A stretch of 64,000 bases of DNA, from positions 40,511 to 104,510 of the forward strand of contig CAUVBP010000001.1 of NCBI GenBank assembly GCA_963550135.1, in the 5' to 3' direction. Within the stretch, counting starts at the first letter, position 1; each line of letters opens with the position of its first letter. A program made the translations under genes and the position numbers. Positions 51,474 through 60,480 of the stretch are shown here, piece after piece. The stretch is from Saccharimonas sp963550135. GTDB taxonomy: Bacteria; Patescibacteriota; Saccharimonadia; Saccharimonadales; Saccharimonadaceae. A model generated the notes under the pieces. That model was not told where the DNA came from. It ran no database searches and saw only the letters and a list, made by a program, of their open reading frames with translations.

Positions 51474-52748
51474 TTAAAATTGCTGGAAATATTTGTCTTT
51501 GATAGCTAGCCATTTATCGCTTTGGCGGACTAATTCAGCGTCCTCGGTCATGTCGCAGAGCACCTTAACACATTCTTCGAGGAATATTTCGTTCTGCGAG
51601 CCTTTGACCAGCACTACCGTCCCCGGCTCGATTATCGAACGGACGAATTCGCCAGCTTCGATAGCGTTGCGCGCCACATGAACTTGGCAGCCTGTCGAAC
51701 GGGCCGCTGGTGCTAAGTATTGCGTCGCTGCCACGCCGACAACTACCACCCACGACAAAAGATTCGGATCGCACATGCGACCGAGCTTCTCGTGCTCGGC
51801 CTGGCTGCTGCCGCCAAGCTCTAGCATATCACCAAAAACAGCCACACGACTCGGTACATCCGTGAACTCGTACAGAGTTCGCAGCGCCGCCTGAGCCGCT
51901 GCCGGGCTAGAATTATAAGTGTCGTCTATAATAGTCACGCCGCCAATGCCGCGCAGCAGATTCATCCGCCCCGGCACTGGCTTGAGGAGCGACAGTCCGC
52001 GTATAATGTCTTCCACTGGCAACCCGAGCATCATCGCCGCGCCAACCGCCCCCATGATCGGGCGCAAGCTATGCTCGCCCACTACTTTAATAGTAGCGGG
52101 AAAACGAATATCGTTAGGAGCAATAACCGTGCCGCTGTAGCCGTTTTCGTCAAGCTGTTGCTGCTCAAAACGAAACTCTGCTAGCCCAGTCGTACCGTAA
52201 GTGCTAAAGTTCGCCGATTCCAAGAAATCTGCGAATCGCCCGTCGATGTCATCGCGGTTAATTAGCGTATACTCAGAAAATTTAGCAACAAACAGCTCTT
52301 CTTGAGCCACATGTTCAATTGAACCAAAAAACTCCATATGTTCAGGTGTTATCGCCGTAACTAGCGCAATATTCGGCCGCAAGTAAGTGCCGAAATCCAT
52401 CATCTCGCCTGGGTGGTCAACGCCTAATTCTTGAATAATAACATCGACATCCGCCGGACTATAGACGCGGCGATGCGCTGCCCTAAAAACACCTAGCCAC
52501 GCCAATGGGCTATGCAGTCTCTCTGGTAAGTTAATGCCGAGAATTGCCAATGGCGCCGACACTTCTGAATTATAATTACCCTCGTGCATGCGGACGCGAA
52601 AACGCTGCGATAATAATCTGCCGAGAGCACGCTTGGTGCTAGTTTTGCCAACACTGCCAGCAACAACTATCAATCTGACATGCGGATGCAGCTCAAAGTA
52701 CTTAACGACATACTTTTGAAGCTTCTTCTTGATATACTTTTTGAACAT
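51474..52748 (-). CDS. murF: MurF-like Mur ligase
   Basis: 424 residues. ATP site VAGSVGKTSTKRALGRLL, central domain with TAITPEHMEFFGS and the C-terminal DDTYNSSPAAAQAALRTL, FGDMLELG. These match UDP-MurNAc-tripeptide D-Ala-D-Ala ligase, which adds the dipeptide. The N-terminal MurF domain seems shortened (Walker A begins at about residue 30). TATGAT is 6 nt before the ATG. Cyanophycin-synthetase-like Mur ligases are a minor alternative. Confidence 0.87.
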   Translation of the reverse strand: MFKKYIKKKLQKYVVKYFELHPHVRLIVVAGSVGKTSTKRALGRLLSQRFRVRMHEGNYNSEVSAPLAILGINLPERLHSPLAWLGVFRAAHRRVYSPADVDVIIQELGVDHPGEMMDFGTYLRPNIALVTAITPEHMEFFGSIEHVAQEELFVAKFSEYTLINRDDIDGRFADFLESANFSTYGTTGLAEFRFEQQQLDENGYSGTVIAPNDIRFPATIKVVGEHSLRPIMGAVGAAMMLGLPVEDIIRGLSLLKPVPGRMNLLRGIGGVTIIDDTYNSSPAAAQAALRTLYEFTDVPSRVAVFGDMLELGGSSQAEHEKLGRMCDPNLLSWVVVVGVAATQYLAPAARSTGCQVHVARNAIEAGEFVRSIIEPGTVVLVKGSQNEIFLEECVKVLCDMTEDAELVRQSDKWLAIKDKYFQQF

Positions 52749-52793
52749 AATTCTATCATACCGTATACGGTTAAGAAATTGAAATGTGCGCCA

Positions 52794-53411
52794 TTATTCT
52801 AGCAGTCCAAAACCGCGAATCGGTCCGTCGCGGTCGAGATCCGACTGTTGAATGTTAATCACGCCGCCCTCGTTACCGCCAATAGTCGTCACTTTGCCGT
52901 CGTCGTATTTGAGCACAAAGTTCACATGCTCGCCATGACGGCTGGCGTTATCATACATAATAGCGTCGCCAGGCTGCAACTGATAGCCGCTACTTGCAGC
53001 ACGGAACTTACCAGCATTGCGATAATATGTCTCGAGGCTGCGCACACCTGGAATACGCCAACCGCCGCTATGCGGATTAGTTAGCGGCGCGCCAGCTTGG
53101 CGGCTAACCCAACTAACAAAATTTGCGCACCAGTCTTGCCGCTCGCCCTGGCTATAAAACGAGCCAGGCTGCGGATTGTCATACTGCTGGCGAAGTATAT
53201 TTACAGCGCGAGCACGTAGCGGCGACAGCTTATCTACCTGAACATCAGGGAATTTTTCACGAGCTGGTTGCAATTCAACAGCAGTGTAGCCACCCGATGA
53301 ACGAGATGCAAAGTAGGTCGCTGCGCACACCAAGACAATTACCGCTACCAAGACTACACCGAAAATTATCGGCCCGCGCCAAGATACTTGCTTTCGCTGA
53401 ATACTTCTCAT
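52794..53411 (-). CDS. Membrane-anchored CHAP-domain peptidoglycan hydrolase-like protein
   Basis: 205 residues. TM anchor (PIIFGVVLVAVIVLVCAATY), then a CHAP domain with catalytic Cys95 in RQDWCANFVSWVSRQ and His162 in GEHVNFVLKYDDGKVTTIGG. It probably cleaves peptidoglycan cross-bridges or host wall material. TATAAT stands 7 nt before ATG and no Shine-Dalgarno is seen. Confidence 0.88.
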   Translation of the reverse strand: MRSIQRKQVSWRGPIIFGVVLVAVIVLVCAATYFASRSSGGYTAVELQPAREKFPDVQVDKLSPLRARAVNILRQQYDNPQPGSFYSQGERQDWCANFVSWVSRQAGAPLTNPHSGGWRIPGVRSLETYYRNAGKFRAASSGYQLQPGDAIMYDNASRHGEHVNFVLKYDDGKVTTIGGNEGGVINIQQSDLDRDGPIRGFGLLE

Positions 53412-53442
53412 TAAAATTATTATACCTGCTTTCTAGCCTAAA

Positions 53443-53468
53443 GAAAAACACTCTCCGGCGGGGAGAGT
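53443..53468 (-). terminator. Terminator of tRNA-Phe
   Basis: Minus strand ACTCTCC and GGAGAGT form a stem followed by GTTTTTC. Confidence 0.75.
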
Positions 53469-53475
53469 ATTTTAC

Positions 53476-53551
53476 TGGTGGCTCCTACTAGACTCGAACT
53501 AGTGACACAAGGCTCTTCAGGCCTCTGCTCTACCAACTGAGCTAAAGAGCC
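53476..53551 (-). tRNA. tRNA-Phe (anticodon GAA)
   Basis: 76 nt with encoded CCA. Acceptor GGCTCTT pairs with AGGAGCC (one G-U), D-arm GCTC/GAGC, anticodon stem GAGGC/GCCTT with loop CTGAAGA, T-arm ending TTCGAGTC. The discriminator is A. Confidence 0.96.
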
Positions 53552-53638
53552 ACAAATTTACCTTATGATTGTACTAAAAATCTGGCGAGCTGGCAAGGAA
53601 AAAGCCAAGGCTCCTTGGAATTTATTCGCACGCCGTTA

Positions 53639-54124
53639 TTATTTATTATGGTGGTGATACTGATGAGTCAGCGCGTGACCCTTGCCGCGGCGCAATAAAT
53701 ATAAATTAACAGGGTACGACACTAGGAACGCGGCAGTCATGCATAGCAGCCGGCTTGTCCAATACATCGGATGAGTGAGGTCTTTGTTCATGGCGCCTGG
53801 CACAACGAGCATGATGACATTGTCAACGATGGTCATCGACAGAATTGATAACGTATCGGCAGCGAAAACCAATTTGAAGGCTTTGATGAACGATAGCTTA
53901 GCGCTTATCAGCGGGATAGTTGATACAGTATAGCCAGACGTAAATGCCAAAACCGATGCCAAAATTACCGTGGCGTGCGGTGTAAATCCAGCGTGCGTGC
54001 CGATGGTGACGCCGAGCATTTCGCCGATCATGCAGCCCGCCAAACAGTGCAAAGTCGCTGCTAATGCCATGCGTTTGGTTGAAGTTTTTGTATTGCAGTG
54101 AGGGTGAGATTCGTGGTGCATCAT
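53639..54124 (-). CDS. DUF4396-like membrane protein, probable metal-related
   Basis: 161 residues. His-rich ends (MMHHESHPHCNTKT; HALTHQYHHHNK) flank four TM helices, including ATLHCLAGCMIGEMLGVTIG and LASVLAFTSGYTVSTIPL, which match DUF4396. Its ATG overlaps the repressor stop (ATGA), so the two are coupled. A cation transporter or metal-handling role is inferred from His-richness and the repressor partner. Confidence 0.82.
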   Translation of the reverse strand: MMHHESHPHCNTKTSTKRMALAATLHCLAGCMIGEMLGVTIGTHAGFTPHATVILASVLAFTSGYTVSTIPLISAKLSFIKAFKLVFAADTLSILSMTIVDNVIMLVVPGAMNKDLTHPMYWTSRLLCMTAAFLVSYPVNLYLLRRGKGHALTHQYHHHNK

Positions 54125-54408
54125 TTCGTCCTTATATTATTTAACTCGTATAGATTAAGTAGCTCTTCGACCGCTTCATTTTGCTGGATTTCATCGCCTG
54201 AGGCCATTTTGTCAGCAATGTGCGTGCGCAAATGCCGCTCCAGAATGAGCTTATTGAGTGATGCCAGCGACTTCTGCAGCGCCAGGCTTTGCGTCAAAAT
54301 ATCCATGCAGTACGCGTCGTTAGCAATCTGCTTCTCGAGTCCGCGCATTTGCCCTAAAATAATTTTTGTGCGGTGCAGAGCTCGCCGCTTGATATCTGCT
54401 GTATCCAT
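54121..54408 (-). CDS. CsoR/RcnR-family metal-sensing repressor
   Basis: 95 residues, all-helical. GQMRGLEKQIANDAYCMDIL and SLALQKSLASLNKLILERHLRTHI match the family. The ligand positions are Cys34, His59, His63 (C-H-H), as in RcnR/FrmR-like rather than Cu(I) CsoR (C-H-C), so Ni/Co or formaldehyde-like sensing is more likely than copper. The operator sits in its own promoter. The start codon coincides with the predicted transcription start. Confidence 0.88.
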   Translation of the reverse strand: MDTADIKRRALHRTKIILGQMRGLEKQIANDAYCMDILTQSLALQKSLASLNKLILERHLRTHIADKMASGDEIQQNEAVEELLNLYELNNIRTK

Positions 54409-54414
54409 AAAGTC

Positions 54415-54444
54415 ATTATATACCCCCTGGGGGTATTATGTCAA
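54415..54444 (-). promoter_or_regulatory. Repressor promoter with operator inside the spacer
   Basis: Minus strand TTGACA (54444-54439), 18-bp spacer, TATAAT (54420-54415). The spacer contains TACCCCC-A-GGGGGTA, the G/C-tract inverted repeat typical of CsoR/RcnR operators. After TATAAT six nt lead to ATG, so the mRNA should be leaderless. Confidence 0.9.
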
Positions 54445-54502
54445 CCTACTTAGCACATATTCAAAGCTTGACTGATTATAAGTATTTACTGACGTGAACA
54501 GC

Positions 54503-55174
54503 CTATTTTAGCTGGGTAGCCTTAGAATACTTCAGTGTAGTAACCAAGAAAACAATAGCCGGCGGAATGATAAATACCATATACGCGAGTACTGTGATCA
54601 AGGATTTTTCGGCAGGCAGCATCCACAGCGGCATATTGCCAATCGCAGGATTGGGGTCGTTGTCCTTTGCGATACCAAATAAACCATGCATGAATAGCAT
54701 GCCTACATTCAGCATCAGCATGATTGAACTTACAATTCGCCATAGCCGCAGCCTCGCTAACGGTGAATGAGCCGTCCCGAGAGTCAAACAAAACGGTACC
54801 AAGAAAAGATTAACTATTACAGGTCCAAAAAACGGCTCGTCTTGCATGCGAGTAATAAACATCAAAAAAGCCCCGACGAAGAAAACGATCAAGGTAATTA
54901 TTGTACTGCGCGCTGGGTGAAAAACAATATTATTACTACTATTAATAAACTCTCGATGCTGCTGAATAATACCTTTAGGAGCGTCGTTAGGGTTTGTAGC
55001 CGCCTCCTCCTCAGGTTCTACTGCCGACTGTTGGTTTGCCATTTGCGGTGATTGACTAGGTAACGGCTGTGTCGCTGGCGTCACTTGCGGCGACTGGTCG
55101 GGCATTGGCTGCATCGTTGGCATTGTTTGCGAAACTGGCGGCTGCAGATTCGCGTTTTGCTGGTCATTGTTCAT
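54503..55174 (-). CDS. Four-pass hypothetical membrane protein with Pro/Gln-rich head
   Basis: 223 residues from MNNDQQNANLQPPVSQTMPT. Residues 1-70 are Pro/Gln/Met-rich and probably disordered, and four TM helices follow (STIITLIVFFVGAFLMFI; PVIVNLFLVPFCLTLG; IVSSIMLMLNVGMLFMHGLF; LITVLAYMVFIIPPAIVF). Start at 55174 because TATAAT lies exactly 6 nt upstream. Divergent from SPFH. Confidence 0.72.
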   Translation of the reverse strand: MNNDQQNANLQPPVSQTMPTMQPMPDQSPQVTPATQPLPSQSPQMANQQSAVEPEEEAATNPNDAPKGIIQQHREFINSSNNIVFHPARSTIITLIVFFVGAFLMFITRMQDEPFFGPVIVNLFLVPFCLTLGTAHSPLARLRLWRIVSSIMLMLNVGMLFMHGLFGIAKDNDPNPAIGNMPLWMLPAEKSLITVLAYMVFIIPPAIVFLVTTLKYSKATQLK

Positions 55175-55229
55175 ATGGTTATTATACCGCTTTGGTGCTA
55201 GAATATCATTATATAAATAGGAGGTATTT

Positions 55230-55973
55230 ATGGAAATAATGATAGTAATTTTAGTCATCTTGGCTATTTATGTGCTGAGCGGCATTAAAGTGGTCAATCA
55301 ATACCAGCGCGGCGTGGTGCTGACGCTGGGTAAGTTTACTGGTGTGCGCGAACCGGGCCTAAGGGTGGTAGTGCCGATTTTTCAGACGATGATGATGGTC
55401 GACGTGCGTTCAACGCCGATTGACGTACCGAAACAAGAAGTCATCACCAAAGACAACGTCACTGTCGGCGTTGACGCGGTGGTCTATTTCCGAGTGATTA
55501 ACGCACCAAAGGCAGTACTGGAGACGACCAATTATATTTACGCCACCAGCCAATTCGCCCAAGCTGCTCTACGCGATGTCACTGGCAACGTTGACATGGA
55601 TGATCTCTTGGCCAAGCGCGAGGAGATTTCACAGCAGATCAAGGAAATTGTTGATGCCGAGACCGACAAATGGGGTATCGATGTCGAGAATGTCAAGATT
55701 CAGAACATTGAACTGCCTGGCGACATGAAGCGTGCCATGGCCAAGCAAGCCGAAGCCGAGCGTGAGCGCCGCGCCAACATCATCAACGCCGACGGCGAAA
55801 AAGCTGCCGCTGAAACGCTGGCACAAGCCGCCGAGATTCTAGCAAAAACTCAAGGCGCCATTAACCTACGCACCCTAAACACGCTGGAACGTATCTCCAC
55901 CGAGCCATCACAAAAGACGATGATGCTCTTCCCAATTGAACTGATTGACGCAATTCGCGGCGGTAAAAAGTAA
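55230..55973 (+). CDS. SPFH/band-7 (slipin-like) protein
   Basis: 247 residues. One N-terminal TM helix (MIVILVILAIYVLSGI) and the SPFH domain VNQYQRGVVLTLGKFTGVRE, PGLRVVVP, VDVRSTPIDVPKQEVITKDN, then a helical tail EAERERRANIINADGEKAAA. It forms membrane microdomain rings. It has an AGGAGG site and a DUF4342 gene 9 nt downstream. Confidence 0.93.
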   Translation: MEIMIVILVILAIYVLSGIKVVNQYQRGVVLTLGKFTGVREPGLRVVVPIFQTMMMVDVRSTPIDVPKQEVITKDNVTVGVDAVVYFRVINAPKAVLETTNYIYATSQFAQAALRDVTGNVDMDDLLAKREEISQQIKEIVDAETDKWGIDVENVKIQNIELPGDMKRAMAKQAEAERERRANIINADGEKAAAETLAQAAEILAKTQGAINLRTLNTLERISTEPSQKTMMLFPIELIDAIRGGKK

Positions 55974-55982
55974 GGAGTAACC

Positions 55983-56231
55983 ATGAGCGAACAAAACCGT
56001 ACCGAAGAATTTAGTGTTAACGGCGATCAAGTTGTCGAGAAGGTCAAGCAACTTATCAAAGAAGGCAACGTCCGCCGCGTTATCATCAAGAACGAAAAAG
56101 GCGAAAGCATCATGGAATTCCCAGTCACTGCTGGTGTGGTAGGCGCATTATTACTACCAACACTCGCAGCACTCGGCGCAGCAGTGGCATTGATGGCGCA
56201 ATGCACGATCGCGGTAGAACGGCGGGATTAG
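55983..56231 (+). CDS. DUF4342-like protein
   Basis: 82 residues. VEKVKQLIKEGNVRRVIIKN and GESIMEFPVTAGVVGALLLP, the core of DUF4342, followed by a hydrophobic C-terminal half that may insert in the membrane. GGAG upstream. Cotranscribed with SPFH; likely envelope-associated. Confidence 0.82.
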   Translation: MSEQNRTEEFSVNGDQVVEKVKQLIKEGNVRRVIIKNEKGESIMEFPVTAGVVGALLLPTLAALGAAVALMAQCTIAVERRD

Positions 56232-56293
56232 CACCAATCTTTACAAATAAACTGCTGGATTCCTCAGCGCAACTCTTCAGTCCGAAAACCTTG

Positions 56294-57496
56294 TCAATCA
56301 ACCAGCTGACTGTCCAGCCAATCAAAAACCACGCTATGCGCCAAACGTAGATTATTCAGCTGACAATGAGCGTCAGCACCGCTTTGCGAATCGAACTCAT
56401 GCAGCGTCGTATCAAGTCCGCGCCGGATAAATTCGTCGTGGAGATATCGCGTTTGCCGCCGGAGTTCAGCACCTTCGCTCTCCCCCATGAGAAACAGCGA
56501 CGGACAGGTGATAGCTTGGTGATCGACAACCTTTGCCTGTTCGAAAACTTCATTGATCGCCGAACGGAAGTCGCTCGTGCCGAACTGCCAAGCGTATTTT
56601 TTCAAATTGATATCGGCGACTTCATTGATGTTCCCTGCTAATTTTAAAGCAAGATTCATCAGCCAGCCGGGCGCTTTGAGCGCTGCGCCGAACTCACGAC
56701 GGAACAGTTCTGCCACGTCAAAAATAGGCGTACTGGCAATCCACGCGCTAATCCTTATGTCTTTTGCCGCCGCTTGAGCAGTAAAATACCCGCCACCGCT
56801 AACACCGTATAGCGCAATGTGACGCGCGTCGGGATTTTCGGTTTGCAGCCAGTCGAGGCACGCAGCAATCGGTTCGCCGGCGTCAACAGTGAAAGTGAGA
56901 CCTCTGGTGGGATTAGAGCCTTGACCGGGTAAATCAACCATCAGCACATTATAGTTCCGCCGCCACCCCGGCCAGCCAGCAAAATAAAACAAATCCTCCC
57001 GGTACGTATCACCGCCGCCGACCATGACCACGGTCGGACGCTTGCTGTCGCAGTGAAGATAGTAGCCGGGTAAATAGCCGGTTTGATACGGAACGCGCAC
57101 GGATTTGATCGGTATATCTATCGCCTTAGCGGCACCAGCGAAAGCGTCTTCCATAGCGCCGACAAGCTTCGGATATTCCGGAGAAAACGGATCAGCGAAC
57201 TGCAGTACTGCCCGATAGGCATAGGTTGCGCCAAAATAGCAGTCGACAGCCATTTGTTCACCGGTGGCTGCTTTTGCCGAGCGAACAAGATAATCAGCAT
57301 GGTCCGTAAAACAGGATCGCCACTTACTCGGTTTTCCGTCGCGCCCGATCTTATGTGCCAGATAAAACAACTCACCATGCGACATCCCGAACAGCTCCGC
57401 CACACCGAGCATCCAGTTGAAAAAGAAATCGGTATCGTCATTATCAAAGAAGATTTTAGTCGATTGCCGTTTGAGGATTTTTTCGTTTTTTTGCAT
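56294..57496 (-). CDS. Cytoplasmic alpha/beta hydrolase (FrsA/DUF1100-like)
   Basis: 400 residues with a helical cap of about 150 residues (DFFFNWMLGVAELFGMSHGE) and a hydrolase core: VVMVGGGDTYREDLFYF, ALYGVSGGGYFTAQAAA (nucleophile Ser), LFLMGESEGAE (acid) and GADAHCQLNN (His). No signal peptide. Substrate unknown. TATAAT and a GAAGGGAA site precede the ATG, so here a conventional leader of about 20 nt is used. Confidence 0.85.
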   Translation of the reverse strand: MQKNEKILKRQSTKIFFDNDDTDFFFNWMLGVAELFGMSHGELFYLAHKIGRDGKPSKWRSCFTDHADYLVRSAKAATGEQMAVDCYFGATYAYRAVLQFADPFSPEYPKLVGAMEDAFAGAAKAIDIPIKSVRVPYQTGYLPGYYLHCDSKRPTVVMVGGGDTYREDLFYFAGWPGWRRNYNVLMVDLPGQGSNPTRGLTFTVDAGEPIAACLDWLQTENPDARHIALYGVSGGGYFTAQAAAKDIRISAWIASTPIFDVAELFRREFGAALKAPGWLMNLALKLAGNINEVADINLKKYAWQFGTSDFRSAINEVFEQAKVVDHQAITCPSLFLMGESEGAELRRQTRYLHDEFIRRGLDTTLHEFDSQSGADAHCQLNNLRLAHSVVFDWLDSQLVD

Positions 57497-57713
57497 GATA
57501 ATTCCCTTCAGACATTATTATACATGATTTCCAGTCAAGCCACTAGGCTACTGTAACATCTCATTGACGCTTGGCGCAATGTATGGTACAGGTAGAGCGG
57601 CGAGATTAAAATCATACACTTAATGAATATAGGCTAGTTTACTGCAATCTGAAACAGACGAGTATCCGCCGCAATTGCATTCTCCCGCGCTTTCAGGCAT
57701 AATCATAACCAGT

Positions 57714-58367
57714 ATGTACTATATCAATAGGATTGAGCTGGGGCGGACTTTGGCGGGGCGCGTGAGCGATTTGAAGGGCCAGGAAGCGGTCGTTATCGCG
57801 CTGAAAGAAGATGCGCTAACAGCTTGCATTGGTTTGGCGAGCGAGATTAACGCTTGGGTGTTTCCTTTGCTCAGCAAGCGAATCATTATCCCTGGCGATC
57901 CGCGAGTGGTCGGGCTGATTGATCCGGCGGGTATGTTTACGTGGAACCCCGACCTAGAAAAACCGCAACGCGACGGCATTGAGCTAGAATCCCGCTCGGT
58001 ATTGGAAGACATGAAGCGCCAGGCCTTTTCTGAGCTGAATCGCATCCTTGATCAGTACGGGACATTTTCTAAGGATGGACTCAGCGGAAGAGTGTTGCTG
58101 CTGACTGGCGACATCGTCGAGGATCGGATAGAGATTGCGATGGCTCTGGAATACTTGAAGAGCGTGCGCTACAGAGCCTTATATGGACTGGGCGGCAATG
58201 TCGACAGTACGGCGGCAGATTATTTTCACCTACAAACCGACAAAGACGTCGCCCTGGACGTCATGACTCATATGTTTCCGGCGGAGCATTATTTTGAACA
58301 AAAGGATAGTTACACTCCGGAAGAGTGCCGCTTGTTAGTAACGAATATTTCGCAATATTGGACATAG
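57714..58367 (+). CDS. Phosphoribosyltransferase-like protein upstream of the Bat-like cluster
   Basis: 217 residues from MYYINRIELGRTLAGRVSDL. The N-terminus recalls PRTase-like proteins (a helix followed by AVVIALKEDALTACIGLASE), but the PRPP-binding DDxxxT-type motif is not seen; LLLTGDIVEDRIEIAMAL occupies its place. Thus the fold is suggested, activity is not. It starts 15 nt before the MoxR gene and is probably cotranscribed. Alternatively an uncharacterised CPR family. Confidence 0.62.
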   Translation: MYYINRIELGRTLAGRVSDLKGQEAVVIALKEDALTACIGLASEINAWVFPLLSKRIIIPGDPRVVGLIDPAGMFTWNPDLEKPQRDGIELESRSVLEDMKRQAFSELNRILDQYGTFSKDGLSGRVLLLTGDIVEDRIEIAMALEYLKSVRYRALYGLGGNVDSTAADYFHLQTDKDVALDVMTHMFPAEHYFEQKDSYTPEECRLLVTNISQYWT

Positions 58368-58382
58368 AAAGGAATAATTATT

Positions 58383-59597
58383 ATGAATCCAAATCCGTTT
58401 ATATCAGCAGACCAAGAACCAGCGCCAGCTCAGTCGGATTCGCTGGCGAGCAATAATACGTCCGCGGTTGTGCCAGAGGTGCAATCTCAGCCGGCAAATC
58501 AGCCTCAGTTATCGACCGAGCCAGCAGTTCAGCCTCAGCCTGCAGCTACACCAACACAATCCCAGCCTGCCGCACAGCCAGCGACGCAATTTCAACCTGC
58601 GTCTGCGCCGATTAGCGACGACGAGTTGACCGCAGCTAACCAAAATATCCAGACTGTTTTCGACGCTTTCTCGTCGCGAGTGGTCGGACAAGAGAACTTA
58701 CGGACGGCTTTAATGGTTAGCTTGATGACTGGCGGACATATTCTGCTAGAAAGCGTGCCAGGTCTTGCCAAAACGACAGCCGTGCAGACGCTAGCCGCCA
58801 GCGTTCAAGGTTCGTTCAAACGCATTCAATGTACGCCGGATTTGCTGCCAAGCGACATCATCGGTACGCAGATTTACGATTATAACAAGGGCGAATTCCG
58901 CACCGAGCTGGGTCCAGTGCACGCCAATTTCGTACTACTGGACGAGATTAACCGCTCCAGCGCCAAAACCCAAAGCGCCATGCTGGAAGCGATGCAGGAG
59001 AAGCAGACCAGCATCGGCGGACAACGCTATGATTTACCGAAACCCTTCATCGTACTGGCCACTCAGAACCCGATTGAACAGGAAGGAACTTACGAGCTGC
59101 CAGAGGCGCAGCTAGATCGCTTCCTATTGAAAGAAGTTTTGTCGTACCCTGCTCCGGACGAGGAATTAGAGATTTTGAAACGCATAGAATCGGGCAAATT
59201 AAGCGAGGCGCCGAATAATAGCAATACGCCGAATATTGAGCTGGCGGCGGTCGAGACGCTGCAAAACCTGGCGCAAAAAGTATACATTGACGACGCTATT
59301 AAGAATTATATCGTGAAAATTGTCTCGGCAACGCGCAATCCGGCCTCAATCATACCAAGCGAAACGGCGCGCTACGTCCAATACGGTGCCAGCCCGCGCG
59401 CCAGTATCGCTTTCCAGCAAGTTGCCAAAGCTCTAGCCCTGATTAACGGCCGAAATTACGTTATTCCAGAGGATGTCAAACAATTACGCCACAGCGTATT
59501 GCGCCACCGCATTATCCTCAATTTTGAAGCCATCGCCGACCAAGTTCATCCGGAAGTTATCATTGATTCGATATTTAACGCTGTTCCTGTGCCGTAA
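58383..59597 (+). CDS. MoxR-family AAA+ ATPase
   Basis: 404 residues. The first 80 are Pro/Gln-rich and disordered. The AAA+ core has SVPGLAKTTAVQTLA (Walker A), VLLDEINRSSAKTQ (Walker B), ATQNPIEQEGTYELPEAQLD (sensor 1) and the C-terminal RHRIILNFEA. MoxR proteins act as chaperones for VWA proteins. AAAGGAA site; first of the cluster. Confidence 0.95.
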   Translation: MNPNPFISADQEPAPAQSDSLASNNTSAVVPEVQSQPANQPQLSTEPAVQPQPAATPTQSQPAAQPATQFQPASAPISDDELTAANQNIQTVFDAFSSRVVGQENLRTALMVSLMTGGHILLESVPGLAKTTAVQTLAASVQGSFKRIQCTPDLLPSDIIGTQIYDYNKGEFRTELGPVHANFVLLDEINRSSAKTQSAMLEAMQEKQTSIGGQRYDLPKPFIVLATQNPIEQEGTYELPEAQLDRFLLKEVLSYPAPDEELEILKRIESGKLSEAPNNSNTPNIELAAVETLQNLAQKVYIDDAIKNYIVKIVSATRNPASIIPSETARYVQYGASPRASIAFQQVAKALALINGRNYVIPEDVKQLRHSVLRHRIILNFEAIADQVHPEVIIDSIFNAVPVP

Positions 59598-59598
59598 T

Positions 59599-60480
59599 AT
59601 GTCAAGTCTCTTCGTCAAAGTCAAAGCCAAGATGGATCTCTACGCCCACGAAAAGGTGCGGAGTTTGCTGGACGGTCAATACGGCTCGGTATTTAAGGGG
59701 CGCAGTCTCGATTTTGACGATTTGCGCGAATACATTCCTGGCGACGATGTAAAAGATATCGACTGGAAAGCGACTGCTCGCAGCAGCGGTATTCGAATCC
59801 GGCGTTACCAAGCAATCCGCAAACATAATATTTTACTAGTAGTCGACACTGGCCGCCACATGGCAGCGACCAGTAAAAGCGGCAGCAGTAAGCGCGACAT
59901 CAGTATCATGGCTGCCGGGGTCTTAGGCTACATCGTATTACGGCACGGCGATTTGATCGGACTGGTATCCGGCGACGCCAAAAATAACACCTATATTCCC
60001 TTCAAAAGCGACGACCGGCATATCGAGCAGCTACTGCGGCACATTGAAAAGAGTACTCAGCTAGCAGCAGCGCCGAGCAATATCGTGAATCAGCTTGAAT
60101 ATATTGCACGCAACTTGCGGCGCAAGATGATGCTGGTGGTGGTCGCCAACGACGATGAACTGACCAGCGAGCACCAGCATATTATCCGGCGGCTGCGCGC
60201 CCAGCACGAGATATTATGGATAACTGTCAATGACGCTTCAGGACTTGACGGAAACCGCAGTTTTTATGATATCGACGATTTGACCGAACTACCTTATTTT
60301 ATTCGCAAACAAACGAAACTGCAGGCTGATTTCGACCGCGAGCAGCAATTGTACTACCGCGAATATTCCACGGCCCTGGAGCGTTTGGGTGTCGTTAGCG
60401 AGCGAATTTCCGGAGAAGAGGACGTCGTCGGCAGCTTCTTTTCACTGCTAGAAAGGCAAAAGCATGCACGCTGGCACTGA
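59599..60480 (+). CDS. DUF58-domain VWA-like protein
   Basis: 293 residues. The DUF58 block RGRSLDFDDLREYIPGDDVK, DIDWKATARSSGIRIRRYQ and a degenerate VWA strand ILLVVDTGRHMAA. It starts one nt after the MoxR stop; the frame extends further upstream inside MoxR and is not used. Works with MoxR and VWA partners in the Bat-like set. Confidence 0.92.
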   Translation: MSSLFVKVKAKMDLYAHEKVRSLLDGQYGSVFKGRSLDFDDLREYIPGDDVKDIDWKATARSSGIRIRRYQAIRKHNILLVVDTGRHMAATSKSGSSKRDISIMAAGVLGYIVLRHGDLIGLVSGDAKNNTYIPFKSDDRHIEQLLRHIEKSTQLAAAPSNIVNQLEYIARNLRRKMMLVVVANDDELTSEHQHIIRRLRAQHEILWITVNDASGLDGNRSFYDIDDLTELPYFIRKQTKLQADFDREQQLYYREYSTALERLGVVSERISGEEDVVGSFFSLLERQKHARWH

